A stretch of 64,000 nucleotides of DNA from Nigrospora sphaerica (taxonomy: Eukaryota; Ascomycota; Sordariomycetes; Amphisphaeriales; Apiosporaceae), in contig JAGVVL010000001.1 of assembly GCA_018287875.1 (NCBI GenBank), positions 2,170,001-2,234,000 on the forward strand. The letters are read 5' to 3'. The notes under the pieces are model-generated. The model saw nothing but the letters and a program-made list of their open reading frames with translations, was not told the origin of the DNA and made no database searches. This document shows, one piece after another, positions 33,187 to 44,865 of this stretch (within the stretch, counting starts at the first letter, position 1; each line of letters opens with the position of its first letter). The translations under genes and the position numbers were made by a program.

Positions 33187-34396
33187 CTAGTATCGCCCAC
33201 CGCTGCTGGGCGCACTCGACCCCTTGGCCGTGCTGAGGGTCATGGCCATGGAGTACTGCAGTGTCGAGGCATCGAGAGCGACGCTAATCATGTCGAACCC
33301 CTTGTCCGCGTACTGCCTCCCCTGGGCCCCGCTGGTGGCGAAGAAGCCGGCCTTCTTGCCCGCCTTGTGAGCGGCCTCGAGGATCCGGTCAATGGCCTGC
33401 TCCAGCTCGGGTTGTATCACGCCGTTCAGGACCGGGACTCCGATGTTGTTGCCCAAGTCGAAAGGCCCGACCAGGAGCAGGTCGATGCCCGGGACGGCCG
33501 CGATCTCGTCGACGGCGTCGAGCGCCTCCCGCGTCTCGATCTGCACCATGGTCAGGAGGCAGTCGTTGGCCTGTTGCAGGTACTCGGTCAGGGACGGCAT
33601 GGGCTGGAAGCGCTCCATGGCGAAGGGAGACCCGAGGCCCCTTTGGCCAACCGGCGGGAACTTGGCGGCGGCTACGATGTTACGGGCCTCTTCGGCCGAC
33701 CGGAGGAGCGGTACGAGGATCTGGGAGCCGAGTCAGATGCGAAGGCTGCAGTAGGGGGCTCTTGTGCAACTTACCCCGTGGGCGCCCGAGTCGAGGGCAC
33801 CTGTGGTTCCATCACAAGTCAGCGAAACGCACCACGCAGGGGCGTGAATAGCCCGCCTGGGAAAGGCCATATTGCTCACGCTTGATCATCCACCCCTGCA
33901 TGTCGGGCACGCGCACAATAGGGCTGACTCCGCAGCTAGCAATGGCCGGGACCGCCTCGTGCATGGCGGCGTCTGTAAAAGAGGCACCCGTGTTATTAGT
34001 CTTTCGTTCTGGGCGCCGCGGGCGCACTGCCCGTCGAAGGGGGAAGGGTACGCCCGACGTACCGTCGATGTTGCCATGCTCGCAATCCACCACGACCCAG
34101 TCCACCCCGGGGGTCCGGGCCATGATCCTGGAGACATTGCTCCCGGGCAGCGTCTGCCACAGGCCGAACGAGGCGCCCCCCTCGGCGCGACCGAGCGCCA
34201 CCTTCAGCTTGCAGCTCTGCAGCATGGCGGGAAGAGAGGACGAGGGCGGCTTGAGGGCGGATGAGGTCGCAATCGCGGCGGCGGGAACGGGCTCGAGTCC
34301 GGGGCTACGGCACGCGGCGGCGGGCCGCGGGAAAGTCGTAAGCGGACGCGCTCTCGAGGACAGCCAGCGGGGCAAGAGGCCGAGTCGCGCGCTCAT
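33187..34396 (-). CDS. HpcH/HpaI-type 2-oxo-acid aldolase
   Basis: Exons 34396-34063, 33972-33880, 33800-33775 (26 nt) and 33720-33187; 987 nt, 328 aa. A class II, metal-dependent aldolase with phosphoenolpyruvate/pyruvate-binding TIM-barrel fold, splitting hydroxy-oxo acids to pyruvate and an aldehyde. Motifs: FGLWQTLPGSNVSRIMA, VVVDCEHGNID, SPIVRVPD (Arg), KRALDSGAHGILVPLL across the short exon, the metal ligand Glu in MVQIETREALD, and the metal Asp in LLLVGPFDLG. Residues 1-~55 are basic, Ser/Ala/Pro-rich and precede the usual family start (near MLQSCKL), so a mitochondrial presequence is likely. The substrate is not predictable (keto-deoxy sugar acid or aromatic-catabolism product). It lies upstream-to-downstream on the same strand as the P450. 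Confidence 0.93.
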
Positions 34397-35857
34397 ACAG
34401 GCACGGGGTTTCCGGCCAAGACGATACTACCGGGCGAGGCGGCGGTCAATGCAGCAAAAAAAAAAAGAAAAAAAAGACAAAAGCAGTCTCGGGATCGCTT
34501 TCTCTGGCACCTGGCTGTGTTGCACAAAGGCTCCCGTGGAGGTAATATATTGGTTCTCGAGGGTAAGCCGGCGAGTCTCTCGAACCAAAATGGCTGCTTA
34601 CCGGCCCCAACGAACCCCTCCCCTCTCACCCCCCCTTCCCCTCTCTTCCGAGTTTCTATCGCCCTACTTTCTTCCCTACTTTACCTAGCTTGCCTGCGGC
34701 CTGATAACAGCCGATGGCGCTCTCGTAGCTTTCTTTACTCCGCATGTACAGGCGGGGTATCCGCGGGGTGGAAACCTCCAGGTCGAGAGGGTTGACGCTG
34801 AAAGTGGCTTGCCCTAGCCTCCCGCCTACTGGCGTTCTTATACGCTATATACTACTCCTACTTCTTTTTATAGAACATCGGGACGGGAAAGGAATGCGAC
34901 AGATACGGATGTTGCTGTTCAATCCTCCGAAATCAATAATAGTGCCACATAGATATATACAGATCCTTAAGGCAGGCTGCTAGTTAGTTGCGGGTTAAAA
35001 AGGGGCGTTCTCAGTATGTGGAGTCACTTTCAGTGTCAACCCCTCGCGGGTCTGTCTGCTACCCGGAATTGCGGAGTATTCCCTTCAACTACGCCGGCCG
35101 TTTTCGGCCCTGGCTTACACGTCTCTCCCTGCTACTTGGAGCTCACGAACACTGCTTACGTCACACACGATGATTTGTTCACGTTTACTTATCCGGCTCA
35201 AAGGAACATCTACTAGCCTTACGTGAGACTCGCCCCAAGAGGTAGGACGGGCAGGTATTATTCTTGGTCTTCTCTTCCTGTCTCGATACCCTCCTCTCCT
35301 TGGCTTGCCCACGGCGACTTGGCATCCGCCCTGTGTCAGTCCGTTGAGCAAGGCGGCCGTTCTCGTGGGGGCGAACCAAGACCAGATTCCCTGAACGAGC
35401 TTCTTTTGATCCCGCCAGGACGGGTTGTGCCTACCCCGCTACATCTGACTCACCCTGAAAGCCCGAACTCGGGAGAAACTGCCCGGCTGCGACTTCTCTT
35501 ACGCCCACCCTGCATAACTCACACTACGTATCGATGCCATGAACCCGACTGGGCCTAAACGCTTGCACGTCGCCATAATGCGCGGTCTTGGGATGGACAG
35601 GAATCATATACATATGTCGATACGGAGCTCCTATGAGACCTTGACCTTCTCCGCCGAGGAGGACCGCCATAACACGGGATTCCGTAACCGCAAACTATAC
35701 ACCGACCGAGAAACTCTGAGGCCCCGGCCGTAACATTAGAACAAGCAGTGCCTCGCTGAGGCCCAGTATCAACCCATGCAAACGCCTTTTCCCCCATAGC
35801 AATATAACTCATACAGTAACGCCCAATCGTACAACCCTCATGGTTCTTATAATCCTT
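34397..35857. other. Spacer between aldolase and P450 genes
   Basis: About 1.46 kb with no supportable gene. It includes an A-rich stretch (34456-34476; T-rich leader on the aldolase strand), C/T tracts at 34617-34650 and a TATA-like AT patch near 34840-34960. Confidence 0.45.
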
Positions 35858-37730
35858 TCACTCATTGACCGGCTCGCACCAGAGATGCAGGTGACGATTC
35901 GGAAAGTGCGGGACCAGGCAGTCGCGCCAGGCCATGTCGGCCTCGGTGGTGCCGTCAAGCTGCATGTCAAAACACCGAATCATGGAGGATAGCAGAACAT
36001 AAAGCTCCGATGTGGCGAGATTACTGGCGACGCAACTGCGAGGGCCACGGCTGAAGGGCGCGAAGTTGTGCTCGAGCACGGCCACGGCCTCCTTGTCAGC
36101 CAGCCAGCGTTCAGGCTGGAACGCATGAGGGTCGGCGAAGACTTCGGCATTGTGGTGCAGGTGGTAGATGGACATGCCGACCGTGGTGCCGCCGGGCACT
36201 ATATGGCCACCAATGCAAGCACCCTGCGGCGGCGTTATGCGGTACAGCGGCGAGGCAATGCCCGCGACGCGCAGCGTCTCCTTGACCGTGGCCGCCAGCA
36301 GGGGCAGAGCCTCGAGAGCCTCCAGGTGAGGCTCACGTCCGCGGCGCAGGTCGGGCCAGGCCGTCGTGATCTCGGCCCGCAGCTTCTGGTGTAACGTCGG
36401 GTTGCTGACAATGTGAAACATGGCGAGCGTGGCCGGATCCGCTACCGTGTGCGTCGCCTCGAAGATCAGCGTGTTGGCCTCGTCAAAAAGCATCGTTGCG
36501 TTGACGGCCTGGTGGCCTTCCTTCTGGTTGGCCGGGTCCAGCAGACGGTGGTACACCGTCGCGTGCGACTTGGACTGTAGCGTTTCCGGGTGCGCCATGA
36601 TGGTTCGGACCTGGTGCCGTAGAGTCTCATGCGTCTCGGCGAGACCAGCCGCGTCCCAGTCAAATTTTCGCACCACCCTGACGGCGAAATACCAATCAGC
36701 AGCAGCTCCATCAGGATGGCAGGCTTGCCCATAGGCCTGGATAGAAGGGATGCCGATTGTCCCGTACTTGTTTCCGGGGCAGGTCGGGAAAGGGAGACTT
36801 ACCAGGAAGGCAGCGCCAGGGCAATCTTTCTCAGTATCGGCAAGTGCTTCAAGGCGGCAAAGGCGGGGAGAGCCCTGTTCATGGCGACTAGCAGAGGCGG
36901 CCGGAAGTCGGGAGTCGACAGAGCGTCAAAAGTCGAGGCGAAGCAGAACTCTGTGGCCGTGTCCAGCACCATGCAGCGGAACCCCATGAGGATGTTGGAC
37001 GACTTGCCCTCCGAGTTACGCTGCGCGAGGACGTGGGTAAGGTGGTCCATCTGTTGTACCCGAAAGAAGTCAGCCTGGACTCTTATCCTAACCGGCTATC
37101 CACCAAAGTACGATGAGGGAAAACTCACCTTGCGGCGTATTAGTTCCTGGAAGCCCAGGACGGAGCGGCGAGAGAACAGAGGCTTGAGGATGTCCTTTCG
37201 GTGCTTCGCTTCGGCATACGTGATCTGGGCGACGGTTGACTGGTTTGCGCCAACGGAGTGGTACTGGACCGGGTCCTTGTCCCATCGTAGTTTCGGGTTG
37301 TAGATGTCATGGAACGCCTCCGGGGACGAGAAGTGCAACTAGAGCTGCTCGTTAGCCTCGGAATCGACGGAGAAGAAGGGGCTTGCACACATACCTCGCT
37401 GGGTCTAAGACGCACAACATCGCCTGTGAGGTAACGGCGTCAGTCCGGGTTTCGTATCCTCGCCCTGAAGGCAACCGGCTATGTGCCGGCCACGGCGTAC
37501 CTACCATACTGTTCGTGCAGCTTCACGAGCAAGTGGGCTGGAGATTCTTGGCGGACGACCTCCATGTACATCTTCCACAGGTTGCTGGCCCCGGCCGCGG
37601 TTGGGCCCGGGAAGTGGCGCAAGGGGTGGAAAAAGACATTGTAGACGACCCTGGAGAGCTCCAAAGCGATCCAGGCGACCAAGCAGGCCTGGATGAGCAG
37701 GACAGAATTTGCGGTGAGAAGTGAGATCAT
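35858..37730 (-). CDS. Cytochrome P450 monooxygenase with atypical motifs
   Basis: Exons 37730-37505, 37423-37395 (29 nt), 37338-37129, 37050-36803 and 36677-35858; 1533 nt, 510 aa. It begins with an ER membrane anchor (LLIQACLVAWIALEL) and the hinge FFHPLRHFPGP. It has the K-helix ETLR, the PERF-type FQPERW and the haem loop FSRGPRSCVA with its Cys ligand, so it is a class II microsomal P450. Two sites deviate: the I-helix AGx(D/E)T motif reads EATHT (36446-36460), and the Gly after the haem Cys (CxG) is Ala (CVA). The FFHPLRHFPGP-to-HEQYGG...VVRLRPSE layout is typical of fungal secondary-metabolism or detoxification P450s. No substrate can be named. All splice sites are consensus and frame is kept, so it appears intact. 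Confidence 0.92.
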
Positions 37731-37870
37731 GACGGCTTACGGGAAGTGACTATGTATGCCTTCGAAGAAACCAAGGAGGGGGGAGGAGTATACGAGGGAA
37801 CGAAGCTGGAGTGTAGGGCAGCAAACGAGGAGGAAGCGGAGGGCGGAGAGGATCAGCACGAGGCCCTGAA

Positions 37871-37880
37871 ATATTTATAT
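37871..37880 (-). promoter_or_regulatory. Possible TATA box of the P450 gene
   Basis: The minus strand reads ATATAAATAT, about 140 bp upstream of the P450 ATG, in an otherwise GC-rich region. Confidence 0.35.
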
Positions 37881-38313
37881 CTAGGAGGCTCGCAGGCGGC
37901 GGCATGATATAAGTCACGCGAACCATGGTGAAATGGCTGCGCTTCAAAACTCCTGTCGGGTATCCGAGTAAAAAATAGTGAGTCGGCGCGTTTGACCAGG
38001 CGACGGGGGCAGCGGCGTCTGCCTGCCTATGTTGAAGTTGATTCGAGTCACCCACGAACCCATGTACATTAGGCAATGAGTAACCAGCCATCTGCGCCTC
38101 TCATAGCCCGGTACCGCGAATGGGCAAATCAGACAGGCCGGGCAGGCCTTGATGTGCTGCGCATCTTGCCTTGTCTTTCCCATTCAGGTGACGATGAAGG
38201 ATCCATGTGTCAGCCAGGGTTCATTCTCCGGGTACCTGCCGAGATATGTACCAGACGGGCCGGTTCATACGATGAGAAAGTTTCCCGGCCATTCTTCCCC
38301 GTGGGGGCGCCAT

Positions 38314-38358
38314 TGGCATAACTGGTTCTGGCATAACTGGTTCTGGCATAACTGGCTC
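38314..38358 (+). repeat. Three tandem copies of a 15-bp unit
   Basis: TGGCATAACTGGTTC at 38314-38328 and 38329-38343, and a one-base variant (GCTC for GTTC) at 38344-38358. About 590 bp upstream of the P450. Confidence 0.9.
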
Positions 38359-41300
38359 TAGCCTCCCTCGTGGCCGTCTTGGGGTTGAATAGTCGGCGAG
38401 GCGCGCCGAGGACTAGTCGAGACGGCAACGCCATGTCATCCAGTACGCCGGTATAGATAATTGAGGTACAAGGTAAGAATGGATAGTTGGTCGGAAGCCT
38501 GCCTCTCCCCGGCTGGGCTTGCACTTCCGGTCTGGCATCTTGTTTTCTTTCACCATCCTATCACTCTCTTTTCTCACCATCTCTTGCACACACGCACACA
38601 CCATTTCTCACACCTACTTACTCATTCACTCACGTGTGCCCAGAAGCTCAGCTCAGATCCGGCCAATGGCCCACCCCTCCCGGTGCCCAATTCAGCACGA
38701 GACCTTGCGCCGCTTACGGCCCCCAAAACCCTTCCTGGTGCCAAGAAAAACAAAGTACTGAACCGCATGCTGCAGATGCGAAGTTGGCGTACCCAAGGGC
38801 GCGGGCCGCATGGGTAGGAAGCCACTCGCACAAGCGAGCCCCCCGAGTTGCGAGGGTAGGAGAAACACACAAAAGGGGACTGGAGCGACCATGCACAATT
38901 GGACGGCCGTACGAAGGTACATACGACGGCCATGGGCATGCACCGCTCTCGTTGGCTACCGCTGGCCTGGGTTTCGGTACAAGCGCGCTGGATCGGCGTC
39001 TGATAAGCCATCTCGTCATTTCTTGTTTGGCGCGCACGCAGTGTGATTCGACCCAATATGCGACGGGGGCGGGCAACAGGCACGGCTTCACTCCAGCCAA
39101 TCCATCAAGTTGGTAGGCAAGGCATACTCGGGTAGAACCAGGGGGGCCGGGGGTTCGACGGATGCGTGATGCAACCCGGCCCAGCCCCAGCCTCAGCCCT
39201 GCTGCTCCCTAGGCTGGTGGGCAGAAACAGACAGGCCGGCAGCACTGTGATCTCACAAGCCCACAAAACCCCTGCCCTATCTCGTTGCGTCTCTCAGCCC
39301 CAGCGGGCGTTTCCACCAACGGCAACGGCCCCCCCCGGGGGGCCAGGGGTGCCCGATGGACGTGTTCATGTTGGTGATACGATCGGCTGAGCCGTTGCCG
39401 AAGACCCGGAGGAACGCGAAGCCTGCGGCAGTATCTTCGGCGTTTGCAGATGACGGGTTGAGCGTATGGCTATGTAGCAATCATCAACCCACCCCCCCCA
39501 CGGACGCCGCACCGCGGGTAGCTCGCTTGTTTTTGTTAACGAGTGGCCCGCACCCGCCCCAGCCTGGCCACCTTTCCGCCCGTCCATACGGACTGCGCAG
39601 GCTTGACCGCATCCGGAGGCCCGCTCCGAAGGAAGCAAGCCAACAAACGAGAGTCCAACCGGCTGGGCTGCCCTGCCCACACTGCCGCAATCCTCATGGC
39701 TCGGCTTCGTGGGGGCGGGGGGGGGGGGGGGGCTCATGAACTCATCCACCCATCCCGCCATGCTGCTCCCGGAACATGCGCATGACCTCCGCTACACGGT
39801 TGCCTAGTCGCCTGATAAAACCGGAGTGACTGGTCAAAGGGGGGTTAGGGGGTTCAGCCCGGTGTTGGGGTGGCGCGGGCGCAGGCCAGACGGAGGGGAG
39901 AGAGGCCAGGAATGGCCATAAGAAAGGCCTGGCTACCCTTGGGAATACGAAGCGAATGACTCCTTGTCCGGTGAGCTGAGAGCCAGACAGCCCGCGTTTT
40001 CGTGGCGAAGGGCCTATATTTGGCTTGCCCCATACAAATACAGGAATGGGAGGGAGGGAGGGAGCGGACTTACCCCCAGCTTACTGCTGCGAGAAACACA
40101 GCCATCGGACCCCGTCGCGTCAGACAAAGGCATCGGCTCCGCCGACCGCAACCCGTTATGTTGCTGACCTCGGCGGAGAGGCCGCGATTGGCGTCCTGCG
40201 GCCGGTGTGTCGCTACCATAAACACCCGGGGGGAGGCACAAGCAACGGAGCCCCTCCCATGGTTCCTAGGGGGCTCGTGTTCTGAATGCATCACGTGTCT
40301 GTCTGTTCTCAGTGCAACGGGCGGGGTTGAGCCGAGACGTAGCAAACATATGCCACCGCGTTAACAGGGCAGTCGAGAATTTCTCATTTCGCCGCAATCC
40401 TCCCCCAACCTTCTCTACTGCTTGCTCGCATTTTCGCACACAGACATCGCCATTTCGGATCCTAGCCATGGAAAAAGGAAAAGTGAGGCCTGAGTGGAAG
40501 GGGAAAACAACATAACCACCGAGGACCACACAAAGTGACGAACGCCCAGCCAATTGCAATAGCAATGTGTGTATTCGATTCGCTACCTTCGCCAGGGCGT
40601 GCTGTAGTAAATACTTCACCCCACCCCATCCTCTAGCGCATACCAACAAAGCACATCCCCACGGCTTTCGTATCCTCAAACTCCTACGGCTTCATGGCCC
40701 GGCGGGCCATCCGCTCTCCTGTTTCGTCCCGAGCCAGTGGCGGCGGGATCCGCATGCTGGTTCGCCTGCTCTCGCCTTAACGCCTCCCGGTACTAATGTC
40801 CTGTAGCCCGAAGCGCCTCCGGGAGGTGCTGTTCGCACAACTGCTCGACCTCGTCCTCCACGAAACCATCCTGAGATAGCGGTACCGGAATGCGCTCGCG
40901 AGGCCGGTGTTTCTCTTTGACCTCCTCATCCGGGCAAAATTAGTGACAGCCAAACATGGCGGCTTTTCACCCTATACAACCTCGTTGCATCCTGTCAGCT
41001 GAACTTGCTGTCGCGCTGATATCTTGACCTCGAGGTGCAGCTGTCCGGGCGGGTCGAGGAAACACGCCCCGGGGGAGAAAACACCAAATATTGATGTGAT
41101 ATTGAACAAGCGCAGCAACAGCACGTCGACTGGAAACAACAAGTTCACTGCTAGAGGCAAGATGGCTGTTGGTCAAGGACTTTCGGTTGCCTTTGCTACA
41201 CAGCCAGCAGCCCTTGCCATCCTGCTGCTTGAGGCTGGCTGCGATACCTGCACCCCCTGCGTCTCAACCTCGCCGAGCTTTGCTATGCCACCATGTCACT

Positions 41301-41501
41301 AGGCTTCAGCTTTGACTACTGACGTGTTCGGAGTCGTCTGGTGGTGGTGCCGGACACTTTTGAGGTCAGGCCAACCAACGGTACCTCGTTTAGAGAGCTC
41401 ATCTCAGTTCTGTGCCCAGCCTTGTTGACACGAGTATCGGGTGCTGGAGCGGGTGCTTGTTTGTTCTCATCCGAGTATGGAAAACGGATTGTTCGCGAGC
41501 C

Positions 41502-43198
41502 TCAATCCACTGGAGGCACATGCAGTCCAATGGTGAGGGGTGAATTGTGATCACTGACCATGTCGGGGGGCGTTATTACATGGTCCATGATATCCGGCAA
41601 AATCTTACACATATTTGCTGCCGCTGCCGACGTAGTTGTGCCCCGTGAGCCCAAGGGCGACGTCATGACCTTGAACATCTCCGTCAGCAGCTCGATGTGG
41701 GTTATAAAGCCTTCGCCTGCCGGCGTCTCCGTGCCGTACAAGACGGGGGGCTCAATCACGTCAACGCCCCAGATATGCGGCGGAATCTTGCCGCCCTCGT
41801 ATAGGGCTATTCGCATCGGCCACTGAAGCCGGGGCCACCAGAAGTCGTCGCTGGGGTCGAAGAGAGAAGTAATGCCCATGACTTCACGCCGCGTCACGCC
41901 TTTCAGCCACCATACATGGCTCTCTAGGGGCCGCAGGAGCCCAAAGTAGGCGGCCAGAATCGCAAGCGCGCGGGGTCGATGCGCCTGCAGAAGTTCCACG
42001 TAGCGACGAGAGACAGTGGCGAGGAAGGTGATGGGAGCCCCCGTCTCGGGCACTTTTTGCGTCCAGTTCAAGACGGCCACGGCGTGGAGATAGGCCTGGC
42101 GCGTTTGCCCCCTCACATCGAGGTTTGGTTCCATGGACTCGAGTTCGTGGTCCATCTCGTCCAGCAGGTAACCGAAGAAGGTCGATTGGTCGGCACGGAA
42201 ATCCAGCTTGAGCATGGGCTGCGCCTGGATCATCTTCAATACCATGCTGCTGTTGCGCAGGTATTGCCAACTCGACGCCACAACCGTCTTGACACCCTGG
42301 AACGCGTGGAACCAGGACAGGGGCAAGGCGTATTCGCCGGAGCGGTTGCAGACGTCACCGCTGTCGTCGCGTGTGAAAAGGCGCGAGGCGGCAGACTGGA
42401 ACCCGATCAGGGCAGCCGTCAGGAAGAGAGCCTCGGCGTTGGACTCGTTGATGCCCTTACTCAGGCTTGCTCCGTACTGGGACAGGGTTGAGGCCATGTA
42501 CAGGTGACTGGCACGTATTAAGTTGCGGTCATTGGGCGCGCTGAGGCGCAAATGCAGAGCCGAGACGGCGAGAAGCCCATCCGCCAGAAAATGGTTGCCG
42601 GAGAAGGCAATATTGGGCACCATATCCCGCCATACGTCCTCGGTCTTGTCGCCGAGAACCAGTGATTTGTATGTGATGTTGGTGTAGTGGTGCAACAACC
42701 GAAGTTCCATCAGGCGGTCGTTGCACGAAGTGGCGCTGAGGGGCGCCGGGTCGGGGTTCCGAGGAATCGCCTTGGGCGGCGAGTCCGGGGCGGGGGTGGC
42801 ATGGGTACGGGGCGGGTGACACTCGGACGCCGACGGCGGGGTCGGAGGCGGGAACACGTCGTCGACGGTGACCGAAGAACGGCGGGAGTCCGCGTAGGTC
42901 GCGAGACAGGCATTGGTCCTTCGGAGGGGCGGCTCGGCCACGCAGAAGTTGGGCGAGGACAAGGTGAGAGGGGTCTCGGGCACCCACAATGACTCGGCGA
43001 GATCGGGGTTCTCAAAGTCGCACGGCACGCCGTGCTTTACGCAGTTGCCGCAGCGAGGGTGGACCTCATCGCACTACAAGACGACCTCGGTTAGCGGCAG
43101 ACGGGCACACGCCCACGGGCTTGACGTACCTTGATTTTGCGAAGCTTGCAGCGCCGGCAGCCGTTCCGCGACTTCTTGTGGGATCGTCGGGGCGGCAT
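41502..43198 (-). CDS. Zn(II)2Cys6 transcription factor
   Basis: Exons 43198-43130 and 43073-41502, intron GTACGT...TTGTAG; 1641 nt, 546 aa. A fungal binuclear zinc-cluster regulator: the six Cys are at 14, 17, 24, 31, 34 and 41 (CRRCKLRKIKC and HPRCGNCVKHGVPC), preceded by the basic SHKKSRNG. The intron falls inside the zinc cluster, a common position. A Pro/Ser-rich linker follows (~75-130). Then comes a long helical fungal regulatory domain (LRLLHHYTNITYKSLV, ~140, to the end) of the Upc2/sterol-uptake-like class. Such proteins bind CGG-type sites; targets are unknown. It is the nearest regulator to the P450 and the aldolase on the same strand, but 3.8 kb of spacer separates them, so co-regulation is only a possibility. 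Confidence 0.93.
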
Positions 43199-44865
43199 GG
43201 TCGGGCAGTGTCCTGCGGGCCTTTCTGTCTACACCCTTGCTGCGTGTCTGTTGTAGCGGTTCGTCGCTCCCGTGGCACGGCCGTCGGTCGTTCCCGTCGT
43301 GTCGAGAAGGCGAGGTTAGCCGGCAGCGAGATGCATGCCTTGCAGTGGCGAGGCGGGCAGAGGCTTTCGTGCGGATGGGGCGACTAACGGGCAAGGCATG
43401 GAAGGAGAGACGTCGGTCGCCGGGTCTTTATCGGTTTCTGGCACGCTCAGCGCTGTGTCAGGCGGGCACGGGTGGGATGAAGCGGGAATGAGGGTCGCTG
43501 TAAGTTAGTATGTTGTGTGAAGTACCTACCTACATAAACACACCCAGGATCGGAATATCGACGATCCCCTGTTTGCCTATCCGCTGTCCGCCCGGTTCAG
43601 CCGCCCGGGTCGCAATGGGGACTGGGGGCTCTGGCAGGCATTTGGCCGGTTGCCCAGGTGGAGAGCGGTCGTCGCCTCTCTCGCCTCTCTCTCCTTTGAC
43701 GCGCCGCTGCGCTGCCTGACTACGCCGCACGTGGAGACGGAGAGGCGGTCTGAGCGTCATGTCCCCTGTGCTATTCCAATCCTCGGCTCGGCCCTAGTGA
43801 AGTGAATTGCAACCACGGACGGCAGTTGAAGCAGAGAAAACGCACAGCAACGCCTCTCAAACCGGCAGCTCCAACGTCTTTCCCCAGCTCGGCCAAAACA
43901 ACATGTCTTGCTAGTCCTCATCCGACTTACGTCTTGACGTTGACGGCCGCTGGAGCCGGTGGTGGGCGTTGCGTTGCGCGCTGCAGGGGTGACGCAGCGA
44001 GCAGTGCTGTGTTTCCCACGTCCAAGCAACACACGCCAGACACGCCCGGCACGTGTGTGATGCCCCTCCCGTGGCCCGCCGACCGCTCGGAGTTCAGCCC
44101 GTCAGCCGCAGAATCGCCGCAGGACGCCCACGACACCTCCCATAGGCTGGCCAGAAAGCGGCCTTTGTGCTGGCTAGCCCTTCGCTGCCAGAGCCCTCCC
44201 GGGACCGCCTGTCCATCGCTCCTTCCCACCAGGCCCGGGCCCTCTGCATCCGCGGCCCCTGACTCGCGTGCGCCGGGATCCTACAGCGATCGCCAAGAAC
44301 CCGGCTTGCAGATCCGTCTTTTCGTCTCGTCTCCTCACAACATCCCCATAACGGCCGGCCTTACCTACTCACCCAAAGCCATCGCCAGCAACACAAGGCA
44401 CAGACAACAGAGAGCGACAGGCCAGCACTTGATAGTCAACAACAAGCGCAGCCGTGCGCCAGACCTTAGGGCTAACAGCAGTTTCACGTTTCAGACGTCA
44501 TCAGGTCAAGATACATCCGCCGCCTCGTTTCACGACCGCTGCGCCCCCAACTCTGGAAGCTGCCGAGAGGATATACCCGGTGCTTGTCGATCACCAGCGT
44601 CCCTGCGGCCGAGAGGGATCTCTCCCTTGTGGCGCCCTGGATCGTGATCCTTCCGCCAGCTTCACCCAGTCTGATGTCGGCGATGTCGACATCGACATGT
44701 AACCCAGTCCGGCCTTTCCATACCCCCTCAGTCTGAGACACCGCCGAAGCGTGCGAAGCTTCGTAAGTAAGTGCTGTATCGTCAGCTATTGGTGACTTGG
44801 ATAGCGGCCCTTGCCGTACATGAAAACATGAACAATGACTTGCGGTTCGGCAGTTGGGAAGAAGG
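43199..44865. other. Spacer between the Zn2Cys6 gene start and the MOCO sulfurase 3' end
   Basis: About 1.67 kb. One frame of 281 codons (43802-44647, +) lacks domains, is rich in Ser/Pro/Arg and has no sign of being real. No other feature supported. Confidence 0.45.

Larger units (their letters stand above)
37731..41501. other. 3.8-kb spacer upstream of the P450
   Basis: No gene supported. It contains a TATA-like ATATAAATAT for the P450 (37871-37880), a 15-bp tandem repeat (38314-38358), CA-rich stretches near 38585-38635 and a 16-G run (39717-39732). Frames of up to ~200 codons here lack family features. Confidence 0.45.

Noticed and set aside
43802..44647. 281-codon open frame between the Zn2Cys6 and MOCO sulfurase genes
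   Set aside because: Ser/Pro/Arg-rich with no domain, no supporting splice structure and composition expected for chance frames in GC-rich DNA.
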